A DNA stretch of 14,946 bases from Burkholderiaceae bacterium (lineage in GTDB: Bacteria > Pseudomonadota > Gammaproteobacteria > Burkholderiales > Burkholderiaceae_E), in the NCBI GenBank assembly GCA_019428955.1, contig JAHYJF010000061.1, forward strand, positions 1 to 14,946, given 5' to 3'. Position numbers and translations under genes: made by a program. Each line of letters starts with the position of its first letter. Position 1 is the stretch's first letter. Shown here piece by piece: positions 5,357 through 13,852 of this stretch. The notes beneath the pieces are model-generated. The model was given only the letters and a program-made list of their open reading frames with translations, was not told the DNA's origin and ran no database searches.

Positions 5357-7759
5357 ATGAACCCGCCCATGAACCAATTTGCCCACAACAAGCTTGTCGC
5401 CTTCATCTGGTCCATCGCGGACGATTGCCTTCGCGATGTCTACGTCCGCGGCAAATACCGCGATGTCATCCTGCCAATGGTGGTACTCCGCCGCCTGGAC
5501 ACGCTGCTTGAACCCACCAAGGCTGCTGTCCTAGACGAAGTTCGCTTTCAAAAAGACGAGATGAAGGCGACGGAACTGGACGATGCCCCGCTCAAGGCGG
5601 CCTCGGGCTACGTATTTTTCAATACCAGCAAGTGGACACTGAAACAGCTGCACGCCACCGCCACCAACAACCAGCAGATCCTGCTGGCCAACGTGGAAGA
5701 TTACCTGAACGGGTTCAGCGACAACGTCAAAGAAATCATCTCGCGCTTCAAACTGCTGGAACAAATGCGCCACATGGCAAACAAGCAGGTCCTGTTGGAC
5801 GTGCTGGAAAAGTTCATCTCACCCTACATCAACCTCACGCCACACGAGGTTGAAGACCCTGACGGCAACATGCTTCCCGCCCTCAGCAATCTTGGTATGG
5901 GTTATGTCTTTGAAGAGCTGATCCGTAAATTCAACGAAGAAAACAACGAAGAGGCCGGGGAGCATTTTACACCGCGCGAGGTGATCCACCTGATGACGCA
6001 TCTGATCTTTGACCCGATCAAAGACCGGCTTCCTCCAGTCATGACCATCTATGACCCAGCCTGCGGTAGCGGCGGTATGCTGACGGAAGCGCAGAACTAC
6101 ATCATCGATCCTGACGGCTTGATCAAAGCCACTGGCGATGTCTACCTCTATGGCAAGGAAATCAACGACGAGACTTACGCCATCTGCAAATCTGACATGA
6201 TGATCAAGGGCAACAACCCCGAGAACATCAAGGTTGGCTCCACCCTCTCCACCGACGAATTCGCCGCCCAGCGTTTCGACTTCATGCTGTCCAACCCGCC
6301 CTATGGCAAAAGCTGGAACAGCGAGCTGAAGCACATCAAGGACGGCAACGACGTCATCGACCCGCGCTTCAAGGTCGAACTAGCCGATTACTGGGGCACC
6401 ATCGAAACCAGGGATGCCACCCCGCGCTCCAGCGACGGTCAGTTGCTGTTCTTGATGGAAATGGTGGGCAAGATGAAGTCCACCAAGGACAGCGCCATCG
6501 GTGCGCGCATTGCCTCGGTCCACAACGGCTCCAGCCTGTTCACCGGCGACGCGGGCAGCGGCGAATCCAACATCCGCCGCCACATCATCGAAAACGATCT
6601 GCTCGACACCATCATCCAGCTGCCGAACAACCTGTTCTACAACACCGGCATCACCACCTACATCTGGCTGCTGACCAACGCCAAACCCGCCAACCGGCGC
6701 GGCCGCGTGCAACTGATCGACGCCAACCTGCTGTATCGCAAGCTGCGCAAGAACCTTGGCGACAAGAACTGCGAATTCGCGCCCGAACATATCGAGGCGA
6801 TCATTAGCGCCTACCTTGCCTTCCAGCCGGTCGAACGCCAGCTCGACGCCAATGGCGATCCCACCGGCATTGCCGTGCAGATTTTTGAGAACACCGATTT
6901 CGGCTATCACAAGGTCACGATTGAGCGCCCCGACCGCCGCCGCGCGCAATTCAGCGCCGAAAGGCTGGCCCCCCTGCGGTTCGAGAAATCCCTGCGCGAG
7001 CCGATGGAGCATCTGTGGGAAACCCACGGCGATGCGGTCTATGACCCGGGCTTCCTGAAAGAGCAGGCCAAGCCGACCCTGGTCTGGTGCGAGGAACAGG
7101 GCATCACCCTGAACGCCAAAGCGCGCACCAAACTGCTGGATACCGCCAACTGGAAACGTCTGCGCGAACTTTTGGCTCATGGCCACACGCTGATGCATTC
7201 CATCGGCACCGAGGAAACCACCGATTACAACGCCTTTGTCGAACGCGTTAACAAGGCGCTGAAGGCTCGCAAGATCAAGCTGTCGGCGACCGAGAAGAAC
7301 GCGATCCTGAACGCAGTCAGCTGGTATGCCGAAGACGCCGAAAAGGTCATCGACAAATCCCTGCGCCTGTCGGGCGCAGAGCTTGCTGCGGTGACGGCGC
7401 GGCTGGGCTGCGATGTGGCGGATCTGGGCGACTTTGGCCTCTACAAGCAGCCCGACGGCAGTTTCCTCACCTACGCCTCCAATGCCGACCTGCGCGATAG
7501 CGAGTCTGTGCCGCTGAAGGACAGCATCCACCGCTATTTCCGCGCGGAAGTGAAACCCCATGTCGAAGATGCCTGGATCAACCTCGACACGGTCAAGATC
7601 GGCTATGAGATCAGCTTCAACAAATACTTCTACCGCCACAAACCCCTCCGGGGCCTCGACAAGGTGACGGAGGATATTCTGGCGCTGGAACAGCAGGCGG
7701 ACGGTCTGATCTCGGACATTCTGGGGGTACCGGTCGCGGCGCTGTCGGAGGTGGAATGA
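5357..7759 (+). CDS. hsdM: Type I restriction-modification system methyltransferase subunit HsdM
   Basis: HsdM methylates adenine N6 at the site chosen by HsdS and is a core part of both the M2S methylase and the R2M2S nuclease. The 800-residue product has the HsdM N-terminal helical domain (F-I-W-S-I-A-D-D ... V-L-R-R-L-D), F-T-P-R-E-V near residue 203, the AdoMet motif D233-P-A-C-G-S-G and the catalytic N313-P-P-Y-G. The post-catalytic strands include I-Q-L-P-N-N-L-F-Y-N-T-G-I-T-T-Y, which completes the fold. It is longer than the classic ~500-residue HsdM. The extra ~300 C-terminal residues, rich in charged helices, are seen in a long HsdM subgroup as I recall. Start choice: ATG at 5357 has AGGA close upstream; ATG at 5369 (M-N-Q-F) is a good alternative. 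The stop overlaps the hsdS start as ATGA, so subunits are probably translationally coupled. Confidence 0.93.
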   Translation: MNPPMNQFAHNKLVAFIWSIADDCLRDVYVRGKYRDVILPMVVLRRLDTLLEPTKAAVLDEVRFQKDEMKATELDDAPLKAASGYVFFNTSKWTLKQLHATATNNQQILLANVEDYLNGFSDNVKEIISRFKLLEQMRHMANKQVLLDVLEKFISPYINLTPHEVEDPDGNMLPALSNLGMGYVFEELIRKFNEENNEEAGEHFTPREVIHLMTHLIFDPIKDRLPPVMTIYDPACGSGGMLTEAQNYIIDPDGLIKATGDVYLYGKEINDETYAICKSDMMIKGNNPENIKVGSTLSTDEFAAQRFDFMLSNPPYGKSWNSELKHIKDGNDVIDPRFKVELADYWGTIETRDATPRSSDGQLLFLMEMVGKMKSTKDSAIGARIASVHNGSSLFTGDAGSGESNIRRHIIENDLLDTIIQLPNNLFYNTGITTYIWLLTNAKPANRRGRVQLIDANLLYRKLRKNLGDKNCEFAPEHIEAIISAYLAFQPVERQLDANGDPTGIAVQIFENTDFGYHKVTIERPDRRRAQFSAERLAPLRFEKSLREPMEHLWETHGDAVYDPGFLKEQAKPTLVWCEEQGITLNAKARTKLLDTANWKRLRELLAHGHTLMHSIGTEETTDYNAFVERVNKALKARKIKLSATEKNAILNAVSWYAEDAEKVIDKSLRLSGAELAAVTARLGCDVADLGDFGLYKQPDGSFLTYASNADLRDSESVPLKDSIHRYFRAEVKPHVEDAWINLDTVKIGYEISFNKYFYRHKPLRGLDKVTEDILALEQQADGLISDILGVPVAALSEVE

Positions 7760-9048
7760 TGGAAGCCAACTATCCCGCGCACGAAAGCTACAAGCCGTCG
7801 GGTTACGACTGGGTGGGAGATGTTCCCGCGCATTGGGCTGTCGAAAAGCTGGGTACCAGTCTGAGGGCCGTTTCAGTAAAGAACCGGCCCGACCTGCCGC
7901 TTCTCTCGATCACCCGCGAAAAAGGGGTGATCGAGCGCGATCTCGATGACGAGGAAAGCAACCACAACTTCATCCCAGACGACCTGAGCGGCTACAAGGT
8001 GCTGCGCGCTGGGCAGTTCGGCATGAACAAAATGAAGGCCTGGCAGGGGTCATATGGCGTTTCCCAACACACCGGGATTGTCAGCCCAGCCTACTTCATC
8101 TTCGACTTTACCAAGGAAATCGATCCGGCTTTCTTCAACCGTGCGATCCGGAGCAAGCTTTACGTCTCGTTTTTCGGGTCAGCATCAGATGGTGTGCGTA
8201 TCGGCCAGTGGGATCTGAACAAGTCACGGATGCGGGAAATTCCCCTTTTGGTCCCGCCCCTTCCAGAACAACGCGCCATTGCGGCGTTCCTTGATGACAA
8301 ATGCGCCAAGATCGACGGGGCGGTGAAGATCAAGGAAGACCAGATCGCGCTGCTGCGCGAGCGGCGGCAGATCATCATCCAGGACGCCGTCACCCGCGGC
8401 CTGAACCCCGCCGCCCCGATGAAAGACAGCGGCATCGACTGGATCGGCCAAATCCCCGCGCATTGGGATGTGCGGCGAAACTTCACGCTTTTCAGAGAAT
8501 CGAAGCGGTCGGGCAATGCCAATCTGCCGGTCCTGTCGGTTTCGATCCACAGCGGGGTATCGACGGAGGAACTGAGCGAAGAGGAAAACATTCGCTCGGC
8601 AATCAAGATAGAGGATCGGACATTCTACAAGGAAGTCCTCCCTGGCTTTGTCGCCTATAACATGATGCGCGCATGGCAGGGTGGGATTGGCAGCGTAAGC
8701 GTTCATGGCATGGTCAGCCCTGCATACGTCGTGGCCGAGCCAATCGCTGAGATCGATGCGACATATTTCGAACTCCTATATCGAACCCCAGTTTACATCT
8801 GGCAGATGGATGCCGCGTCCAAAGGGATCACGGACTTCCGGAAGCGGCTCTATTGGGATGATTTCAGAAACTTGGTCACGATCCTTCCCCCGATGGCTGA
8901 ACAGCGAGAAATCATTCAATCGATTGAGGCGATGTCAGCGAAGATCAACAGTGGCATCGCGATCAAAGAACGCCAGATCGCGGCGCTCAAGGAGTACAAA
9001 ACCAGCCTGATCAACGCTGCCGTCACCGGCAAGATCAAAGTCATTTAG
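7756..9048 (+). CDS. hsdS: Type I restriction-modification specificity subunit HsdS
   Basis: HsdS recognises the bipartite DNA target and scaffolds HsdM and HsdR. The 430-residue protein has the usual two half-repeats. Residues about 14-25 (D-W-V-G-D-V-P-A-H-W) and about 227-236 (D-W-I-G-Q-I-P-A-H-W) open each target-recognition domain. Each domain ends in a P-P-L/M-P/A-E-Q-R motif and a long spacer helix (I-K-E-D-Q-I-A-L-L-R and I-K-E-R-Q-I-A-A-L-K). Both halves are complete and no frameshift is visible. The two recognition domains resemble one another (N-K-M-K-A-W-Q-G versus N-M-M-R-A-W-Q-G; S-P-A-Y in both). The ATG at 7756 overlaps the hsdM stop; a second ATG at 7759 has better spacing from GGAGGT (7747-7752). 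Confidence 0.93.
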   Translation: MMEANYPAHESYKPSGYDWVGDVPAHWAVEKLGTSLRAVSVKNRPDLPLLSITREKGVIERDLDDEESNHNFIPDDLSGYKVLRAGQFGMNKMKAWQGSYGVSQHTGIVSPAYFIFDFTKEIDPAFFNRAIRSKLYVSFFGSASDGVRIGQWDLNKSRMREIPLLVPPLPEQRAIAAFLDDKCAKIDGAVKIKEDQIALLRERRQIIIQDAVTRGLNPAAPMKDSGIDWIGQIPAHWDVRRNFTLFRESKRSGNANLPVLSVSIHSGVSTEELSEEENIRSAIKIEDRTFYKEVLPGFVAYNMMRAWQGGIGSVSVHGMVSPAYVVAEPIAEIDATYFELLYRTPVYIWQMDAASKGITDFRKRLYWDDFRNLVTILPPMAEQREIIQSIEAMSAKINSGIAIKERQIAALKEYKTSLINAAVTGKIKVI

Positions 9049-9053
9049 GGGGT
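9047..9053 (+). promoter_or_regulatory. Ribosome binding site of hsdR
   Basis: AGGGGGT overlaps the hsdS stop codon and ends 3 bases before the ATG at 9057. It supports the start and indicates that hsdS and hsdR share a transcript. Confidence 0.6.
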
Positions 9054-9056
9054 AGC

Positions 9057-12000
9057 ATGGTCAGCAACACACGCGAAGTCGCACTCGAACAGGCCATCCA
9101 GAAGCATCTGACTGGCCATACGACCGAAGGCTTAGCAGGCGCGCACACTCCGGTGGGCGGCGGCCCCTATCTCATCGGCCTGCCCGGTGATTTCAATGCT
9201 CAGTTCGCACTCGATACCGCCATGTTCTGGCAGTTTCTGGAAACCACCCAAGCCAAGGAACTGGCCAAGCTGCAATCCCGCAACCCGTCCGATTGGCAGG
9301 CCAAGATCCTTGAACGCTTTGATCGCATGATCAAAAAGCACGGCCTGCTGCATCTGCTGAAAAAGGGGCTGCCGGTCGATGACGCGTTCTTTTCGCTGAT
9401 GTACCCCGCACCACTGGCCAGCTCTGCCGCGCGCGTCCATGAAAACTTCGCAGCCAATATCTGGAGCATCACCCGCCAGGTCCGCTATTCGCAGACCAAC
9501 CCGCTGGAAGAGATCGACATGGTGCTGTTCCTGAACGGCATGCCCCTGATCACGGTGGAATTGAAGAACGCCTGGACCGGCCAGACCGCCCGCTTTCACG
9601 GCCAGAAACAGTACCGCGACAACCGCGACGCCACCCAGCCCCTGCTGCAATTCGGCCGTGCGCTGGTGCATATGGCAGTGGACACCGACGAAGTGTTCAT
9701 GGCGACCAAACTGGCCGGGTCCGCCACCTTCTTCCTGCCGTTCAACAAGGGCCACAACAACGGCGAGGGCAACCCGCCCAACCCGAACGGCCACAAGACC
9801 GCCTATCTGTGGGAAGAGGTATTCCTGCCCGCCAGCCTTGCGGGGATCATCCAGCATTTCGTGCTGCTGGAGGGCAAGACCGCCGATCCGTTGGCAAAGA
9901 AATCGCTGATCTTCCCGCGCTATCAGCAGCTAGACGTGGTGCGCCGCCTGCTGGACCACGCGTCCACCAACGGTGTCGGCCACAGCTATCTGATCCAGCA
10001 TTCGGCGGGATCGGGCAAATCGAACTCGATCACCTGGGCGGCGTATCAGTTGATCGAAGCCTATCCCAAAAGCACCAGTCTGCCGGGCGCGCGCGGTCTG
10101 GACCAGCCGCTGTTCGACAGCGTCATCGTGGTGACGGACCGCCGGTTGCTGGACAAACAGCTGCGCGACAACATCAAGGATTTTTCCGAGGTCAAGAACA
10201 TCGTCGCCCCGGCCCTGCGCTCGGCCGACCTGAAATCAGCGCTGGAAAACGGCAAGAAGATCATCATCACGACGATCCAGAAGTTCCCCTTCATCATCGA
10301 CGGCATTGCTGACCTCAGCGACAAGCGGTTCGCGGTGATCATCGACGAGGCGCATAGCGGCCAAAGCGGCCAGGCGCACGACAACATGAACCGCGCAATG
10401 GGTGCGGGCGATGTGGACCCGGACGAAGATGATCCGCAGGACCGCATCCTAGCGGCGATGCAATCGCGCAAGATGCGGGGCAACGCGTCGTACCTTGCCT
10501 TCACCGCCACGCCAAAGGCGACCACGCTTGAGAAATTCGGCGAGCGCCAGCCGGATGGCAGTTTCAAGCCGTTTCACCTTTACAGCATGAAACAGGCCAT
10601 CGAAGAGGGCTTCATCCTCAACGTGCTGGCCAACTACACGACCTACAAAAGCTATTACGAAATCCAGAAGTCGGTGGAAGAGAACCCGTTGTTCGACACC
10701 AAGAAGGCGCAGAAGAAGCTGCGCGCCTATGTCGAACGCAGCCAGCACACGATCAACACCAAGGCCGAGATCATGCTGGACCACTTCATCCCGCAGGTCG
10801 TGAATACTAAAAAGCTGCGCGGCAAGGCCAAGGGGATGATCATCACTCAGAACATCGAGGCCGCGATCCGCTACTACAAGGCGGTGACAAAGCTGCTTGA
10901 TGCGCAGGGAAACCCGTTCAAGGCGCTGATAGCCTTTTCGGGCGAAAAGACCGTCGATGGGGTGAAATATACAGAAGCCGACATGAACGGCTTTCCCGAA
11001 AGCGAAACGCGGGACAAGTTCGACACCGACGATTACCGGCTGCTGATCGTGGCGAACAAGTATCTGACCGGTTTCGACCAGCCAAAGCTGACCGCGATGT
11101 ACGTGGACAAAAAGCTGCAGTTCGTGCTGGCCGTCCAGGCTCTGTCCCGCCTCAACCGTTCGGCCCCCAAGCTGGGCAAACGGACAGAAGACCTGTTCAT
11201 CCTCGACTTCTTCAACAGCGTCGATGACATCAAGACGGCCTTCGACCCGTTCTACACCGTGACCACGCTGTCCGAGGCAACCGATGTCAACGTGTTGCAC
11301 GAGCTGAAGGACTCACTGGACCAGGTGGGCGTGTACGAGTGGCAGGAGGTCGAAGACTTCGTGACCCGGTATTTTGCCGGTGAAGATGCCCAAACCCTCA
11401 GCCCGATCATCGACATCGCGGCCAACCGTTTCAACGCCGAACTGGAGCTGCCTGACGCCGAGAAGATCGACTTCAAGATCAAGGCCAAACAGTTCGTGAA
11501 GATCTACGGTCAGATGGCGTCGATCATCCCGTTTGAAGTGCTGGAATGGGAAAAGCTGTTCTGGCTGCTGAAGTTCCTGATCCCCAAACTCAAGATCAAG
11601 GATCCCAACCAGGACATGCTTGATGAACTGCTGGAGGCCGTTGATCTGTCATCCTACGGCCTGGAGCGCACAAAGCTGAACCATGAAATCGGTCTTGATG
11701 CGTCCGATACGGAACTGACTCCGCAAAACCCGAACCCGCGTGGCAACCGCGACGGCGATCCGGAAACCGACCCTCTGGATGACATCATTCGCAGCTTCAA
11801 CGAGCGGTGGTTTCAGGGCTGGAGCGCGACGCCAGAGGAGCAACGGGTCAAATTCGTCAATATCGTCAACAGCATCCGTGCTCATCCGGACTACACCGCC
11901 AAGTACGAGGACAATGCTGACCCCTACAATCGTGGTCTCGCATTGGAAAAGATGCTGCAGGATGTGATGCTGAAAAGGCGGAAGGACGAGTTGGAGCTCT

Positions 12001-12098
12001 ACAAGCTGTTTGCCTCGGATCCGGCGTTCAAAGCGGCCTGGAGCCAGAACATCGAGCAGGTGCTTAACAAGAACCTGGACAACCGACCCGGCGCTTGA
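9057..12098 (+). CDS. hsdR: Type I restriction endonuclease subunit HsdR
   Basis: HsdR is the ATP-dependent translocase and nuclease that cuts DNA lacking the HsdM mark. The product is 1013 residues, normal for the family. In order: the N-terminal PD-(D/E)XK nuclease with D154 and E168-L-K170; the Walker A motif S316-A-G-S-G-K321-S; the DEAH box D430-E-A-H433; motif III (A-F-T-A-T-P-K) near residue 485; the second helicase lobe with an I-I-T-Q-N-I strand near residue 600; motif VI Q694-A-L-S-R-L-N-R; and a charged helical C-terminus for binding HsdM. All catalytic residues are present, so it is likely active. It ends the operon. After it the sequence becomes non-coding for about 490 bases. 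Confidence 0.95.
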   Translation: MVSNTREVALEQAIQKHLTGHTTEGLAGAHTPVGGGPYLIGLPGDFNAQFALDTAMFWQFLETTQAKELAKLQSRNPSDWQAKILERFDRMIKKHGLLHLLKKGLPVDDAFFSLMYPAPLASSAARVHENFAANIWSITRQVRYSQTNPLEEIDMVLFLNGMPLITVELKNAWTGQTARFHGQKQYRDNRDATQPLLQFGRALVHMAVDTDEVFMATKLAGSATFFLPFNKGHNNGEGNPPNPNGHKTAYLWEEVFLPASLAGIIQHFVLLEGKTADPLAKKSLIFPRYQQLDVVRRLLDHASTNGVGHSYLIQHSAGSGKSNSITWAAYQLIEAYPKSTSLPGARGLDQPLFDSVIVVTDRRLLDKQLRDNIKDFSEVKNIVAPALRSADLKSALENGKKIIITTIQKFPFIIDGIADLSDKRFAVIIDEAHSGQSGQAHDNMNRAMGAGDVDPDEDDPQDRILAAMQSRKMRGNASYLAFTATPKATTLEKFGERQPDGSFKPFHLYSMKQAIEEGFILNVLANYTTYKSYYEIQKSVEENPLFDTKKAQKKLRAYVERSQHTINTKAEIMLDHFIPQVVNTKKLRGKAKGMIITQNIEAAIRYYKAVTKLLDAQGNPFKALIAFSGEKTVDGVKYTEADMNGFPESETRDKFDTDDYRLLIVANKYLTGFDQPKLTAMYVDKKLQFVLAVQALSRLNRSAPKLGKRTEDLFILDFFNSVDDIKTAFDPFYTVTTLSEATDVNVLHELKDSLDQVGVYEWQEVEDFVTRYFAGEDAQTLSPIIDIAANRFNAELELPDAEKIDFKIKAKQFVKIYGQMASIIPFEVLEWEKLFWLLKFLIPKLKIKDPNQDMLDELLEAVDLSSYGLERTKLNHEIGLDASDTELTPQNPNPRGNRDGDPETDPLDDIIRSFNERWFQGWSATPEEQRVKFVNIVNSIRAHPDYTAKYEDNADPYNRGLALEKMLQDVMLKRRKDELELYKLFASDPAFKAAWSQNIEQVLNKNLDNRPGA

Positions 12099-12104
12099 CG
12101 CACA

Positions 12105-12135
12105 GGCGCTGGGCGATGGGGTTCAGCGCCCCATC
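12105..12135 (+). other. Overlapping hairpins after hsdR
   Basis: Two mutually exclusive stems are possible: GGCGCT (12105-12110) with AGCGCC (12125-12130), and GATGGGG (12115-12121) with CCCCATC (12129-12135). Neither is followed by a T tract, so this is not a standard intrinsic terminator. It may stop Rho-dependently or protect the 3' end of the hsd mRNA. Confidence 0.3.
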
Positions 12136-12320
12136 CCCCCACGGCATGGTTCCTCCCCGGCCCTGAACGTATGCGGGGGGGCGCAGCGCAGCATTTCGCT
12201 AGCGACAGGCACTTTCACCGGGGAATCCAGGCGGAATCCACCTGCCGGGTGATCTTGGAAAAAGCGACTCGTTATCAAAGGCTTGCGAAATCACGATCGT
12301 GGCGTGCTGGATTCTTTTGC

Positions 12321-12395
12321 GGAAGCCAGGGAATCCACTCTACGGAAGCCACCGCGCCGGAAGCCAGCCGACGGAAGCCACCCGCAGGGAAGCCA
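12321..12395 (+). repeat. Short direct-repeat array, GGAA(G/T)CCA every 14-15 bp
   Basis: GGAAGCCA or GGAATCCA begins at 12321, 12330, 12344, 12359, 12373 and 12388. The last four intervals are 14, 15, 14 and 15 bases, and two more copies lie upstream at 12222 and 12233. The regular spacing (near 1.4 helical turns) and the non-coding location suggest protein-binding sites. It is far too short for CRISPR repeats. Confidence 0.65.
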
Positions 12396-12465
12396 TTGAA
12401 TCCGCGTGTATTTTTCGTTTGACAAAGCTGCCCCCCTTGACCTACCCCTTGATCATCGAAGATTT

Positions 12466-12503
12466 GCGCCCGGAGGACACACCCCCTCGCGGGCGCTTTT
12501 CGT
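12466..12503 (+). terminator. Intrinsic terminator-like hairpin upstream of the ParB-methyltransferase gene
   Basis: GCGCCCG (12466-12472) pairs perfectly with CGGGCGC (12490-12496). An inner GAGG/CCTC adds four pairs with a one-base bulge, and TTTTCGTTT follows. It could end transcription coming from the island or act as an attenuator in the leader of the downstream genes. Confidence 0.5.
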
Positions 12504-12589
12504 TTCCCGACATCGCGGATCCCGATCCTGACGCTGGCATCGCCCAGCGTGCATCGGCGTGCCCGCCCTGCCCAAAATGAAAGTCCCCC

Positions 12590-13852
12590 ATGGACCTGGT
12601 GTTTGCGCCGAGCCAGATCGAGACGTGGCCTCTCGACCGGCTGCGCCCCTATGCGCGCAATGCCAAAATCCACGGCACGGACCAGGTCACGAAGATCGCC
12701 GCCAGCATGGCGAAGTTCGGCTGGACCGTGCCCTGCATGGTGGCCGACGATGGCGAGCTGATCGCCGGGCATGGCCGGGTGCTGGCGGCGACGATGCTGG
12801 GGCTCAGGGACGTGCCGGTGATCCGGCTCAGCCACCTCGACGAGGCGGAACGCCGGGCCTACCGCATCGCGGACAATAAATTGACCGAGTTGGGCGAGTG
12901 GGACGAGGCGATGCTGCGTGACGAGATCGCGGGGCTGCTGGCCGAGGATTTCGACCTGTCCTTGCTCGGCATCACCGACGAGGATCTGGATGCCCTGCTG
13001 CGCGATCCCGAGGCGCTGGGCGGGGATGGACCCGTCGAGGGCGAAGACGACATTCCCGAACCGCCGCTCGCACCGGTTTCGGTTGCGGGAGACCTCTGGC
13101 AGCTCGGATCGCACCGGCTGATCTGCGGTGACAGCACGTTTGCCGATGTGGTCGGGCGGCTGCTCGGCGATGTTCGCCCCCTGCTGATGGTGACAGACCC
13201 GCCCTACGGCGTGGAATATGACCCAAGCTGGCGTAACCAGGCGGGCGCCGCCAAAACCAAACGCACCGGCAAGGTTCTGAATGACGACCGGGCCGACTGG
13301 CGTGAAGCTTGGGCGCTGTTCCCCGGCGACGTGGCCTATGTCTGGCACGGGGCGCTGCACGCGGCGACCGTGGCGGAAAGCCTAGCGGCCGCTGGCTTCG
13401 CCATTCGGTCGCAGATCATCTGGGCAAAGGACCGGCTGGTCCTCAGCCGCGGCGATTATCACTGGCAGCATGAACCCTGCTGGTATGCAGTCAAGAAGAC
13501 CGGCAAGGGCCATTGGGCCGGAGACCGCAAGCAGACCACGCTGTGGCACATTTCCGGCAAGGATCAGGATGCCGCGACAGTTCATGGCACGCAGAAGCCG
13601 GTGGAATGCATGCGCCGCCCGATCCTGAACAATTCCAGCCCTGGTCAGGCGGTGTTTGAACCCTTCATGGGATCTGGCACTACGCTGATCGCGGCGGAAA
13701 CCACCGGGCGGGTGTGCTTCGGGGTCGAGTTGAACCCGGCTTACGTCGATGTGGCCATCGAGCGCTGGCAGCAGTTCACAGGTGCCAATGCCGTGCTGGC
13801 TGACACCGGTGAGACCTTCGCCGAGCTGAAGGCCAAGAGGCTCGTGGCATGA
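12590..13852 (+). CDS. ParB-domain/beta-class DNA methyltransferase fusion (phage)
   Basis: This is a 420-residue protein. Residues about 8-110 are a ParB/sulfiredoxin-like nuclease domain with the G-E-L-I-A-G-H-G-R motif, which in related phage proteins sits before a methyltransferase. After an acidic linker (residues 130-165) comes an adenine-N6 or cytosine-N4 methyltransferase of the beta class: catalytic D203-P-P-Y206 first, AdoMet motif F359-M-G-S-G-T-T later, and a target-recognition region between them. All key residues are present. Such proteins modify phage DNA before packaging, probably to escape restriction. The start ATG at 12590 has only a weak GAAAG upstream but matches the usual M-x-x-V-F-A-P-S-Q-I-E-T-W opening. 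The stop overlaps the next gene's ATG, so the two are coupled. Confidence 0.85.
   Translation: MDLVFAPSQIETWPLDRLRPYARNAKIHGTDQVTKIAASMAKFGWTVPCMVADDGELIAGHGRVLAATMLGLRDVPVIRLSHLDEAERRAYRIADNKLTELGEWDEAMLRDEIAGLLAEDFDLSLLGITDEDLDALLRDPEALGGDGPVEGEDDIPEPPLAPVSVAGDLWQLGSHRLICGDSTFADVVGRLLGDVRPLLMVTDPPYGVEYDPSWRNQAGAAKTKRTGKVLNDDRADWREAWALFPGDVAYVWHGALHAATVAESLAAAGFAIRSQIIWAKDRLVLSRGDYHWQHEPCWYAVKKTGKGHWAGDRKQTTLWHISGKDQDAATVHGTQKPVECMRRPILNNSSPGQAVFEPFMGSGTTLIAAETTGRVCFGVELNPAYVDVAIERWQQFTGANAVLADTGETFAELKAKRLVA

Larger units (their letters stand above)
12099..12589. other. Non-coding gap between the restriction island and the packaging-side phage genes
   Basis: No convincing gene is visible. 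Short frames here have no ribosome site and do not resemble proteins I know. From left to right the gap holds a hairpin pair just after hsdR, two GGAATCCA copies at 12222 and 12233, the denser GGAA(T/G)CCA array at 12321-12395, a consensus-like -35 TTGACA at 12419-12424 without a good -10, and a terminator-like hairpin at 12466-12500. It probably contains the island/phage junction and the control region of the ParB-methyltransferase genes. Confidence 0.6.

Noticed and set aside
6380..7639. Long minus-strand open frame opposite hsdM (419 codons)
   Set aside because: It mirrors the third-position GC pattern of hsdM, has no ribosome site and reads as low-complexity V/G/A/Q-rich sequence without a recognisable domain.
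10449..11300. Minus-strand open frame opposite hsdR (283 codons)
   Set aside because: It lies fully within hsdR helicase motifs and has no independent signal.
3090..12300. Attachment-site or target-site duplication flanking the island
   Set aside because: I compared the two flanks by eye and saw only trivial matches such as CCCCACG; nothing long enough to support a claim.
12321..12395. CRISPR array
   Set aside because: Repeat cores are only 8 bases with 6-7 base spacers and no cas genes are present.
12299..12580. Small plus-strand frame in the gap before the ParB-methyltransferase
   Set aside because: It has no ribosome site, crosses the repeat array and the terminator hairpin, and the residues match nothing I can name with a function.
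12275..13360. Minus-strand open frame opposite the first ParB-methyltransferase (361 codons)
   Set aside because: The plus strand has clear ParB and D-P-P-Y motifs; the antisense product has no known pattern and crosses the non-coding repeat array.
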